Shown piece after piece: positions 8,626 to 13,799 of a DNA stretch of 13,799 nucleotides. The stretch's first letter is position 1, and each line of letters opens with the position of its first letter. The notes beneath the pieces were generated by a model. That model made no database searches and was not told the origin of the DNA. It saw only the letters and a list, made by a program, of their open reading frames with translations. The position numbers and the translations under genes were made by a program. Source of the DNA: an uncultured Acidobacteriota bacterium (lineage in GTDB: Bacteria; Acidobacteriota; Thermoanaerobaculia; Gp7-AA8); the NCBI GenBank assembly GCA_946887105.1, contig CAMPKJ010000125.1:1-13799 (forward strand), in the 5' to 3' direction.

Positions 8626-10114
8626 AGCCCTGACGCGTGCGTTGATCGACGGCCTCGAACACGACGTCGATTTCGTGCGTCCCGGTTCCTTCGAAGTCGA
8701 GCGCGCGCAGTTCTTCCGTGACGTCGAAGACGCGCGTGTCCGGCACCGATGAGTGATGGTCGGTTCCGTCGGCGAAGAAACTGAGCGTGGCGACATACGC
8801 GCGGCGCGACGGATCGTCGGCGCGCTGCAGGTAGATGCGGAAGCCGGTGCGCGGATGCACGTCGAAGCGGATGCGCCGCAGCACGAGCTCCGTCGCCACC
8901 GGGAGTTGCACCTGCTCCTGCAGTGCGAACTGACGCGGATGCGACGGCTCCGTGGCCGGCAGCGACACGCGCCGCTTGCTCACCGCCGTGGCGAGAGTGT
9001 GCGCCTTCGCCTCGCCGATTACGACCGCGGCCTTCGCCAGCGCGGCTCGGGCGCTCGTCACCGCCGCCGCCGGTGCCGGAGCCATCTCCGCGACGACCGG
9101 TGCGTCCTTGCGCGCGCAGTCCGAGCCCTGTTCGTAGACGTAGTCGATCAGGCTGCCGTCGAACAGGTTCCTGACGAACTTCTTCACCAGCGCTCCGTTC
9201 TCGTCCACGTACGAGAACGCGCGGCCCATCAGCGAGTCGGGCGTCTTGTTCCCCTTGCTCAGCCAGCACTCCCAGATGCGGTCGATGTTGCAGTGATGGA
9301 CCCAGAAGATCGGATCGTTCGAGGAATACGGCACGGCGCCCATGACCGTGGCGCGGCAGCCCATCACGGCGCAATGCACGTAGCCGTGCGGCGCCGATTC
9401 GATGGTGGCCTGATAGCCCGGATCCGGATCACCGTTCACGTCGTTCGTGGTCAGGAAATTCGGATTGTCGAGCGCCAGATCGATGTCCGTGTCGTTCTTG
9501 TCGAGCGTGATGCTGTTCGTTTCCCATCCCGCTTCGCGGCGTGATTCGTACAGCGGATTGTCGACCGTCTGCCCGGCCGCATTGGTGTAGGTCGGCACCC
9601 GGAACTCCGCCGGCATTTCCAGCTGATCGGGATTGGTGTAATCCCAGTACGGCAGGCGCAGCGACGGATCGCCGGCCGCGTCCTGCAGCACGCGCTCGAA
9701 GTAATAGAGGAACAGCCGGTGCCATGCGAAGAAGTAGTCGGTGCGATGCTGGCACTGGTCCCACACCGTCTTGGCCACGTCGTCCGGCGGCGAGGTGTTC
9801 TCGACGCCTGCGAACGCTTCGTCGAACTCCGGACCGCTGAGATTGTTGCAGGCGCGCCACTTGGCCACCGTGCCGTTCACGGCATCGTCGCCGAAGTAGC
9901 CGTGCATGTTCGCCCAGTACGTCCAGCTCTTGCGGAACTCCACCGACTTCGGATCGGCGGTATTGCGCGACTTCATCGTGGCCACGGCGTTCCGGAAGCT
10001 CTGCACGCGTTTCGGGTCTTTGGCGAATTCCTGCCAGCTGAGCCGCATCGGCTTCTGCGCAAACGCGCCGAACGCCATGAGGCAAACGAGGGTCAACCGG
10101 AAGACGATTCTCAT
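8561..10114 (-). CDS. Secreted polyphenol oxidase/tyrosinase (type-3 copper) with C-terminal domain
   Basis: This 517-aa precursor oxidises phenols to quinones with O2 at a dicopper centre. A Sec-type signal peptide covers about 1-20 (MRIVFRLTLVCLMAFGAFAQ) without a twin-arginine motif. CopperA ligands are likely H71, H123 and H132 (CQHRTDYFFAWHRLF); copperB ligands are H243, H247 (PHGYVH) and H274 (PIFWVHHCNIDR). Spacing of the second and third CuA histidines (9) matches plant enzymes. A SYVDENGALV...FDGSLIDYVYE segment (about 301-327) resembles the plant PPO DWL region, and the C-terminal beta-rich part (about 405-517, with RFDVHPRTGFRIYLQ) resembles the plant KFDV domain that covers the active site. 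The start at 10114 follows AAGGAG (10122-10127). It converges on lipB and overlaps its 3' end by 65 nt. It stands alone on its strand; no melanin or copper-chaperone gene adjoins it. Confidence 0.93.
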   Translation of the reverse strand: MRIVFRLTLVCLMAFGAFAQKPMRLSWQEFAKDPKRVQSFRNAVATMKSRNTADPKSVEFRKSWTYWANMHGYFGDDAVNGTVAKWRACNNLSGPEFDEAFAGVENTSPPDDVAKTVWDQCQHRTDYFFAWHRLFLYYFERVLQDAAGDPSLRLPYWDYTNPDQLEMPAEFRVPTYTNAAGQTVDNPLYESRREAGWETNSITLDKNDTDIDLALDNPNFLTTNDVNGDPDPGYQATIESAPHGYVHCAVMGCRATVMGAVPYSSNDPIFWVHHCNIDRIWECWLSKGNKTPDSLMGRAFSYVDENGALVKKFVRNLFDGSLIDYVYEQGSDCARKDAPVVAEMAPAPAAAVTSARAALAKAAVVIGEAKAHTLATAVSKRRVSLPATEPSHPRQFALQEQVQLPVATELVLRRIRFDVHPRTGFRIYLQRADDPSRRAYVATLSFFADGTDHHSSVPDTRVFDVTEELRALDFEGTGTHEIDVVFEAVDQRTRQGFNPAATKVTVEEIEFRVKQDL

Positions 10115-10146
10115 CGTTCTGCTCCTTCTCTTCTCTCGGACTGTGG

Positions 10147-10175
10147 ACCGGGAACGACAATGGTATGTTCCCGGT
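10147..10175. promoter_or_regulatory. Dyad in the divergent polyphenol oxidase/lipA promoter region
   Basis: The arms ACCGGGAAC (10147-10155) and GTTCCCGGT (10167-10175) are perfect reverse complements separated by 11 nt. They sit in the 94-nt gap between the two divergent genes, 33 nt from each start. The symmetry and position fit an operator for a dimeric regulator serving either or both genes. No clear -10/-35 pair was found around it, so this is a candidate only. Confidence 0.45.
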
Positions 10176-10208
10176 TGTCTTTTGTCAGTTGCCTCAGAGA
10201 CATTTTTC

Positions 10209-11135
10209 ATGACACCCATCAACAAACGCGCAGGCATCCGTCCCGAATGGCTGAAGGTGAGGGTGCCGGGCGATCTCGCACAGCTCCCCGTCTCGCGCCT
10301 GATGAACGACCTGGCGCTGAACACGGTCTGTCAGGAAGCGCGCTGTCCGAACATCTTCGAATGCTGGAATGCCGGCACCGCCACGTTCATGGTCCTCGGC
10401 GAGATCTGCACGCGCCGCTGCACCTTCTGCGCGGTCGGCCGCGGCAATCCGCTGGCCGCCGATTCCGACGAGCCGCGGCGCGTTGCCGAGGCGGTGGAGA
10501 AGATGGGTGTGCGCCACGCGGTCATCACGATGGTGAATCGCGACGACATGCCGGACGGTGGCGCGGAACACGTCGCGCGTACGGTGACTGCCGTTCGCGA
10601 GCGCACCGGCGCGGCCGTCGAAGTGCTGATCTCCGATCTCGAAGGCGATCGCAACGCGCTGCGCACCGTGATCGCGTCCAATCCGGAAGTGCTCGCGCAC
10701 AACATCGAAACCGTGCCGCGGCTCTATCCGCAGGTGCGGCCGGTCGCGAAGTACCGGCGCTCGCTCGACGTCCTGCGCTGGACGCACGAAGAACGCGCCG
10801 AGGGGATGCTCACGAAGTCCAGCATCATGCTGGGACTTGGCGAAACGGAGGACGAGATCCTCGAAGTCGCGCGCGATCTGCGCGAGGCCGGAGTGGACAT
10901 CTTCACGATGGGCCAGTATCTCGCGCCCAGCGAGAAGAACCATCCCGTGCGCCGCTACTACACGCCGGCGGAGTTCGACGACCTCGGACGGCAGGCGCGC
11001 GCGCTCGGTTTTCATCACGTGGAAAGTGCTCCGCTGGTGCGCAGCTCGTACATGGCGCACCGGGCGGTCGCCGGAGGCGGACGATCCATCGCTCAGGTAG
11101 AATCCGCGCCCGATGCCGCGCGTGACCTTCGCTGA
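10209..11135 (+). CDS. lipA: Lipoyl synthase (radical SAM)
   Basis: This 308-aa enzyme inserts two sulfurs into protein-bound octanoyl chains on E2 lipoyl domains. The auxiliary-cluster motif is C-x4-C-x5-C (CQEARCPNIFEC), the radical-SAM motif is C-x3-C-x2-C (CTRRCTFC), and the C-terminal RSSY motif whose serine ligates the auxiliary cluster is present (LVRSSYMAHRA). The ATG at 10209 precedes the conserved PEWLKVRVPG segment by a normal distance; the ribosome site is weak. The protein runs about 30 residues past RSSY, and its last 23 nt overlap the ferredoxin gene. The gene heads a plus-strand run with ferredoxin, ferritin-like and A-type genes. LipA and LipB are separated only by the opposite-strand oxidase gene, consistent with a lipoylation locus serving the E2 upstream. 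Confidence 0.97.
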   Translation: MTPINKRAGIRPEWLKVRVPGDLAQLPVSRLMNDLALNTVCQEARCPNIFECWNAGTATFMVLGEICTRRCTFCAVGRGNPLAADSDEPRRVAEAVEKMGVRHAVITMVNRDDMPDGGAEHVARTVTAVRERTGAAVEVLISDLEGDRNALRTVIASNPEVLAHNIETVPRLYPQVRPVAKYRRSLDVLRWTHEERAEGMLTKSSIMLGLGETEDEILEVARDLREAGVDIFTMGQYLAPSEKNHPVRRYYTPAEFDDLGRQARALGFHHVESAPLVRSSYMAHRAVAGGGRSIAQVESAPDAARDLR

Positions 11136-11394
11136 CGCCGGGAAGAGCGGCGAATTTCCCGCGGGAAGGACGCTGCTCTCGGTCGCTGGCGAGCTGGGCG
11201 TGCGGGTCAGTCAGGTGTGCGGCGGCGATGGTGCGTGCGGGACTTGCAGGATCGAAGTCGTTGAAGGTTGGGATCAGCTCACGCCGCCGACGCCGGACGA
11301 GACGTACAAGGAGCTCGAACCGCCGTACCGCCTCAGCTGTCAGTCGAAGTTGATCGGCGGCGAGGTGGTCGTGAAAGTCGCGAAGATCGAATAG
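11113..11394 (+). CDS. Small plant-type [2Fe-2S] ferredoxin
   Basis: This 93-aa protein has the beta-grasp ferredoxin pattern with cluster cysteines C36-x5-C42-x2-C45 (CGGDGACGTC) and C76 (RLSCQSK). The length is that of a free-standing ferredoxin, with no fused reductase. The ATG at 11113 lies inside lipA (23-nt overlap), with a weak purine stretch (AGGTAG) about 12 nt upstream. The overlap implies translation coupled to LipA. LipA needs electrons to cleave SAM, so this ferredoxin is a plausible reductant, but that is inferred from position. It could equally serve Fe-S assembly together with the A-type protein two genes downstream. Confidence 0.92.
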   Translation: MPRVTFADAGKSGEFPAGRTLLSVAGELGVRVSQVCGGDGACGTCRIEVVEGWDQLTPPTPDETYKELEPPYRLSCQSKLIGGEVVVKVAKIE

Positions 11395-11402
11395 GAGCCA
11401 TG

Positions 11403-11918
11403 ATGACTGCAGTCGCAACAACGCCAAAGGCGGGTCTGACCCCACAGGAACTGGCCATGCTGTTTCAGTACACCGTCGAGGCCTACAAGGTGTTCGAGAA
11501 GCTGGCCGAGAATCTCCCCAATCCGATGACGCGCGCGATGTTCGCGCAGTTCGCCGCCGACGAGCGCGAGGATCGCGATCTGATCGAGATGAAGGCGGCC
11601 GCGATCGGCGGACGCGGCGTTCGGGTGACGCTCGGCTCCGACCTGATCTTCAGCGACATCCTCGAGGGCGAGATGTCGTATCGCGAGTCGGCCGAGTTCC
11701 TGATCTCGCGGGAGCGCACGCTGCAGAAAAAGCTGCGCGAGATGATCGGCCTGGCCACGGTGGCCGACAAGAACTTCCTCGTCTACCTCGAAGCGGTGAC
11801 GCGCGCGCACATCGTCGAGCTCGAACGCGATCTCGAGCTCATCCGCATGGATCAGGACTGGTGGAAGCGCGAAGACGCCGAATGGCGCATCGTGCACGGC
11901 GCGCCTGCCCTGTATTGA
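11403..11918 (+). CDS. Ferritin-like (rubrerythrin-type four-helix) protein with altered ligand motifs
   Basis: This 171-aa, almost wholly helical protein fits the ferritin-like four-helix arrangement. Helix A is LAMLFQYTVEAYKVFEKLAE, helix B MFAQFAADEREDRDLIE, helix C about 94-115, and helix D YLEAVTRAHIVELERDLELI. In a normal diiron protein helices B and D each carry ExxH. Here helix B has E54-R-E-D57 and helix D has T133-R-A-H136, so each pair lacks one ligand. ATG codons at 11400 and 11403 are adjacent; 11403 is preferred because AGGAG (11393-11397) is then 5 nt away. The gene begins within 8 nt of the ferredoxin stop. The N-terminus carries a copy of the repeat core. Iron storage, oxygen reduction or a structural role are all open. 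Confidence 0.8.
   Translation: MTAVATTPKAGLTPQELAMLFQYTVEAYKVFEKLAENLPNPMTRAMFAQFAADEREDRDLIEMKAAAIGGRGVRVTLGSDLIFSDILEGEMSYRESAEFLISRERTLQKKLREMIGLATVADKNFLVYLEAVTRAHIVELERDLELIRMDQDWWKREDAEWRIVHGAPALY
11433..11443 (-). repeat. Repeat core (GGGGTCAGACC variant) inside the ferritin-like gene
   Basis: The plus strand reads GGTCTGACCCC, the exact reverse complement of the core variant at 148-158. It encodes GLTP (residues 11-14), the same tetrapeptide, orientation and frame as the copy in the peptidase gene. Only 11 nt match, so coincidence is possible. Confidence 0.45.
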
Positions 11919-11926
11919 GCAGCATC

Positions 11927-12214
11927 ATGAACATCGAGCTCGCCCCCGAAGCCGCCGCGCATCTGCAGCAGGATGCCGGCGGCCGCATGCTCCGCATCGC
12001 CTTCACCACCGGCTGCGGCGGCTCCGGCTACCGGCTGAGCTACGCCGACGAGCCGGTGGCCGAGGATGAGGTCGTCGAAGTGGACGGCGTCCCGATCGCG
12101 CTCGACACCATGGCCGCCTCCCGCCTCGACGGCGCCGTGATCCGTTACGACGAGGAGGAGGATGGATTCCTGCTCGATCATCCGGACGCGGTGACGGCGG
12201 TGTGGTGCGGGTGA
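11927..12214 (+). CDS. Short A-type (IscA/HesB-like) iron-sulfur carrier protein
   Basis: This 95-aa protein shows the A-type fold pattern: an N-terminal helix with EAAAHLQQDAG, the conserved first-cysteine segment TTGCGGSGYRLSYADE (C30), a central strand region, and LDGAVIRYDEEEDGFLLDHPDA near the end. Family members normally finish with a Cys-Gly-Cys motif; here the protein ends WCG (C94) and stops, so one of three conserved cysteines is absent. The ATG at 11927 follows the ferritin-like stop by 8 nt and lacks a good ribosome site. A-type proteins deliver Fe-S clusters to enzymes such as LipA, and the neighbourhood suggests that client. Cluster binding with only two conserved cysteines would need bridging in a dimer or partner. 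Confidence 0.83.
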   Translation: MNIELAPEAAAHLQQDAGGRMLRIAFTTGCGGSGYRLSYADEPVAEDEVVEVDGVPIALDTMAASRLDGAVIRYDEEEDGFLLDHPDAVTAVWCG

Positions 12215-12220
12215 CCGTGG

Positions 12221-12384
12221 GAACGACCGGAAGCCTCCGGCGGCCGGGGCCGAGGGCCCCGAACCCCATTGGTTGGCCTAGCCTCCGCGACACAGTGTGA
12301 TTACTCGCGAAAGCGTGTCGCGGAGGCTAGGCCAACCGACGGGTCCGGGCCCGCGGCCCGGCCGCCGGAGGCCTCCCGTCGTTC
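12221..12384. repeat. 164-nt near-perfect inverted repeat between convergent genes
   Basis: The left arm (12221-12293) and right arm (12315-12384) are near-perfect reverse complements around a 21-nt loop. The inner 20 or so nt of each arm match exactly (GTTGGCCTAGCCTCCGCGAC and its complement, plus AC at the loop side). The outer part is GC-rich with a few mismatches and one to three small gaps. Each arm also holds its own small hairpin: GGGGCC/GGCCCC at 12246-12260 and CCGGGC/GCCCGG at 12345-12361. The right arm ends on the hemB stop codon. No T-run follows either way, so it is not a standard intrinsic terminator, though it may stop convergent transcription. A mobile REP-like or MITE-like origin is possible. 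Confidence 0.92.
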
Positions 12385-13408
12385 ACCCGCGATCGGTCGC
12401 TGCGAACTCCATCGCGTGATAGGTGATGATCAGGTCCGCGCCGGCGCGCTTGATCGAGGTCAGGATCTCGTTCATCACCCGCGGTCCGTCGATCCATCCG
12501 CGCTCGGCCGCCGCCTTGACCATCGAGTACTCGCCGCTGACGTTGTACGCAGCGATCGGCAACGGGAAGCGGTCGCGCACCTGGCGGATGACGTCGAGGT
12601 ACGAAAGCGCGGGCTTCACCATCACGATGTCGGCTCCTTCGGCGACGTCGAGCTCCACCTCGCGCAACGCCTCGCGCGCGTTCGCCGGATCCATCTGATA
12701 CGTGCGGCGGTCGCCGAACTGCGGTGCGGATTCCGCAGCCTCGCGAAACGGTCCGTAGAATCCCGATGCGAATTTCGCGGAGTAGGCCATGATCCCGACC
12801 TCGGACATCGAACGCTCGTCGAGCGCGCGGCGGATCGCGGCGATGCGGCCGTCCATCATGTCCGACGGGGCGACGAAGTCCGCGCCCGCGGCGGCGAACG
12901 AGATGGCCTGCTTCATCAGCAGCGGCAAGGTCTGGTCGTTGTCGACGTCTTTGACGCCGTCGCGATCGACGATCACGCCGCAATGCCCATGATCGGTGTA
13001 CTCGCAGAGGCAGACGTCGGCCATCACGGTCATCTCCGGCACGTGGCGCTTGATGGCCTCGATCGCCGACTGCACCGGACCGCTCGGATCCCACGACGAG
13101 GAGCCGATGCCGTCCTTCGCCTCCGGCAATCCGAACAGCAGCACGGCGCGGATGCCGGCGTCGGATGCGCGGCGCGCGGCGTCGACGGCATCGCGCACGC
13201 GCATCTGCATCACGCCGGGCATCGAGCCGATGGGTGCGGTGTTGCGCGTGGGCGGGACGACGAACAGCGGGTAGATCAGATCCTCGGGACGCACGATCGT
13301 TTCGCGGACCAGCGAACGGATGCTCTCGCTCCGCCGCAGCCGGCGCGGGCGCTGCGTCATTCCTTGCGTCGTGCGCTGCGTTGCAGGTTTCGTGATCGGG
13401 TCACTCAT
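12383..13408 (-). CDS. hemB: Delta-aminolevulinic acid dehydratase (porphobilinogen synthase), zinc type
   Basis: This 341-aa enzyme joins two aminolevulinate molecules into porphobilinogen in heme synthesis. Schiff-base lysines are K212 ([13 protein letters not shown]) and K265 ([10 protein letters not shown]). Metal ligands C133, C135 and C143 in [13 protein letters not shown] place it in the zinc-dependent group. The start is uncertain: in-frame ATGs lie at 13432, 13420, 13408 and 13360. The call at 13408 is chosen because it overlaps the upstream zinc-ribbon stop as ATGAGTGA, suggesting coupled translation; the 13360 start would give 325 aa, also a normal length. The first 25 or so residues are Thr/Gln/Arg-rich and not conserved. 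The 3' end touches the large inverted repeat. Confidence 0.96.
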   Translation of the reverse strand: MSDPITKPATQRTTQGMTQRPRRLRRSESIRSLVRETIVRPEDLIYPLFVVPPTRNTAPIGSMPGVMQMRVRDAVDAARRASDAGIRAVLLFGLPEAKDGIGSSSWDPSGPVQSAIEAIKRHVPEMTVMADVCLCEYTDHGHCGVIVDRDGVKDVDNDQTLPLLMKQAISFAAAGADFVAPSDMMDGRIAAIRRALDERSMSEVGIMAYSAKFASGFYGPFREAAESAPQFGDRRTYQMDPANAREALREVELDVAEGADIVMVKPALSYLDVIRQVRDRFPLPIAAYNVSGEYSMVKAAAERGWIDGPRVMNEILTSIKRAGADLIITYHAMEFAATDRG

Positions 13409-13616
13409 CGTCGTCGTCATCGTCGTCGTCATCCTCGGGCTGGCCGGCAAAGTAATAGGCGCGCGTGCATTCGGCCGAGCAGTACTTCCGCCCGAAGCCC
13501 GCGCGATGCGCGCAATCGGAGCAGAAGAAGCCCTGGCACATGGAGCACGCCTCCAGACGGACCGCTTCTTCCGTCGCGCCGCAGCCCTTGCAAACCCGCT
13601 CCAGACTTTCGTTCAT
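13401..13616 (-). CDS. Small cysteine-rich zinc-ribbon protein with poly-Asp tail
   Basis: This 71-aa protein has eight cysteines in four pairs: C9/C12, C24/C27, C32/C35 and C46/C50 (CKGC, CSMC, CSDC, CSAEC). That is enough for two zinc sites, possibly interleaved in the manner of FYVE/MYND-like small fingers. It ends in nine aspartates and a glutamate, encoded by a 12-nt tandem repeat. The sequence before the ATG at 13616 lacks an obvious ribosome site. Its stop overlaps the hemB start, so the two form an operon. The function is unknown. A role in metal sensing or zinc delivery to the zinc-dependent HemB is speculative. Chance as a spurious frame is low given the regular CxxC pattern. Confidence 0.78.
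   Translation of the reverse strand: MNESLERVCKGCGATEEAVRLEACSMCQGFFCSDCAHRAGFGRKYCSAECTRAYYFAGQPEDDDDDDDDDE
13406..13433. repeat. 12-nt tandem repeat coding poly-Asp
   Basis: The unit CATCGTCGTCGT occurs twice followed by CATC. On the minus strand it encodes the Asp tail of the zinc-ribbon protein and, in another frame, repeats in-frame ATG codons 12 nt apart (13432, 13420, 13408) that are candidate hemB starts. Gain or loss of one unit would keep both frames and change the number of starts. Confidence 0.85.
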
Positions 13617-13662
13617 TTCGCAGAAATTTTGAACCGGTGGTGCTGTTGAAGTGTAATCCTGA

Positions 13663-13682
13663 CCGCACTTTCGCGCGTGCGG
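13663..13682. promoter_or_regulatory. Short dyad upstream of the tRNA promoter
   Basis: The arms CCGCAC (13663-13668) and GTGCGG (13677-13682) are separated by 8 nt. They sit between the divergent zinc-ribbon and tRNA genes, ending 7 nt before the -35 box of the tRNA promoter. It may be a protein site or chance in GC-rich DNA. Confidence 0.25.
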
Positions 13683-13689
13683 ACCATCC

Positions 13690-13718
13690 TTGACGGCAGG
13701 TGACGCGGCCCCTACAAT
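13690..13718 (+). promoter_or_regulatory. Sigma70-type promoter of the tRNA gene
   Basis: TTGACG (13690-13695) and TACAAT (13713-13718) match the -35 and -10 consensus with five of six bases each and a 17-nt spacer. Transcription would start near 13725, about 23 nt before the mature tRNA 5' end, normal for a processed tRNA leader. It is the best promoter in the window. Confidence 0.8.
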
Positions 13719-13747
13719 CCGCTGCCCACCTTGCTACGGTAGACCAT

Positions 13748-13799
13748 GGCGGTGTAGCTCAGATGGTTAGAGCGGGCGTCTCATAAGCGCTAGGTCACA
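13748..13799 (+). tRNA. tRNA with CAT anticodon, probably elongator tRNA-Met (partial)
   Basis: The 5' acceptor strand GGCGGTG (13748-13754), D-stem GCTC/GAGC with loop AGATGGTTA, and the anticodon loop CTCATAA (anticodon CAT, 13782-13784) are all present. The window ends after the start of the variable loop and T-arm, so the 3' acceptor side is missing. The D-loop and acceptor exclude an obvious initiator pattern. The anticodon stem also resembles tRNA-Ile2, whose CAT is modified to lysidine; the full acceptor and T-arm are needed to separate the two. The gene simply runs off the window and is not necessarily truncated in the genome. Confidence 0.9.

Noticed and set aside
10115..10324. N-terminal extension of the polyphenol oxidase
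   Set aside because: The longer frame runs antisense through the lipA start and would bury the signal peptide that begins at 10114.
12212..12214. TGA of the A-type gene read as selenocysteine
   Set aside because: It aligns with the third family cysteine, but readthrough would continue for about 490 codons through antisense hemB with no family-like C-terminus, and no recognisable SECIS was shown. Relatives with Cys at this point and a short tail would reopen it.
12269..13693. 474-aa plus-strand frame across the inverted repeat and hemB
   Set aside because: It is antisense to hemB and the zinc-ribbon gene, both of which have conserved catalytic or metal motifs; the frame is low-complexity His/Arg-rich.
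13748..13799. Truncated tRNA or phage attachment site
   Set aside because: The sequence simply stops at the window edge and the visible stems are intact, with an intact promoter; nothing indicates integration.

Overview
This is a GC-rich bacterial window with no foreign-looking block. Gene order and protein style suggest Acidobacteriota (Thermoanaerobaculia- or Vicinamibacteria-like), but this is an inference from general resemblance and no marker here proves it. Most of the window is a lipoate-centred metabolic locus. From left to right it holds a cluster of short interspersed repeats (30-255), then lpdA (E3), E1 alpha and E1 beta of a 2-oxoacid dehydrogenase packed with overlapping ends. 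A VOC/glyoxalase-like gene on the minus strand follows, sharing stop-codon bases with E1 beta. Next are a perfect 55-nt palindrome of the same repeat family, the lipoyl-bearing E2 gene, and a secreted gluzincin-type peptidase with a repeat-rich C-terminus.

The second half begins with lipB fused to a Nudix domain resembling NudB. A convergent minus-strand polyphenol oxidase (tyrosinase) with a C-terminal shielding-type domain comes next. Then a plus-strand run starts: lipA, a [2Fe-2S] ferredoxin whose start lies inside lipA, a ferritin-like protein with an unusual ligand set, and a short A-type (IscA/HesB) protein. A 164-nt near-perfect inverted repeat separates this run from the convergent hemB and a small cysteine-rich zinc-ribbon gene on the minus strand. 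The window ends inside a tRNA with a CAT anticodon (elongator Met most likely), preceded by a clear sigma70-type promoter.

The genes fit one pathway. E1, E2 and E3 form a 2-oxoacid dehydrogenase. LipB places octanoate on the E2 lysine (K43), and LipA inserts sulfur using two Fe-S clusters, one of which is consumed. The ferredoxin, ferritin-like and A-type proteins directly behind lipA could supply electrons and rebuild the cluster; that is a hypothesis from gene order.

The most distinctive non-gene signal is a dispersed repeat with core GGGGTCAGGCC (variant GGGGTCAGACC). It occurs as a cluster, as a perfect palindrome, and inside two genes, where both copies lie in the same orientation and frame and encode Gly-Leu-Thr-Pro. 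No transposase or RAYT gene and no CRISPR repeat-spacer pattern was seen.
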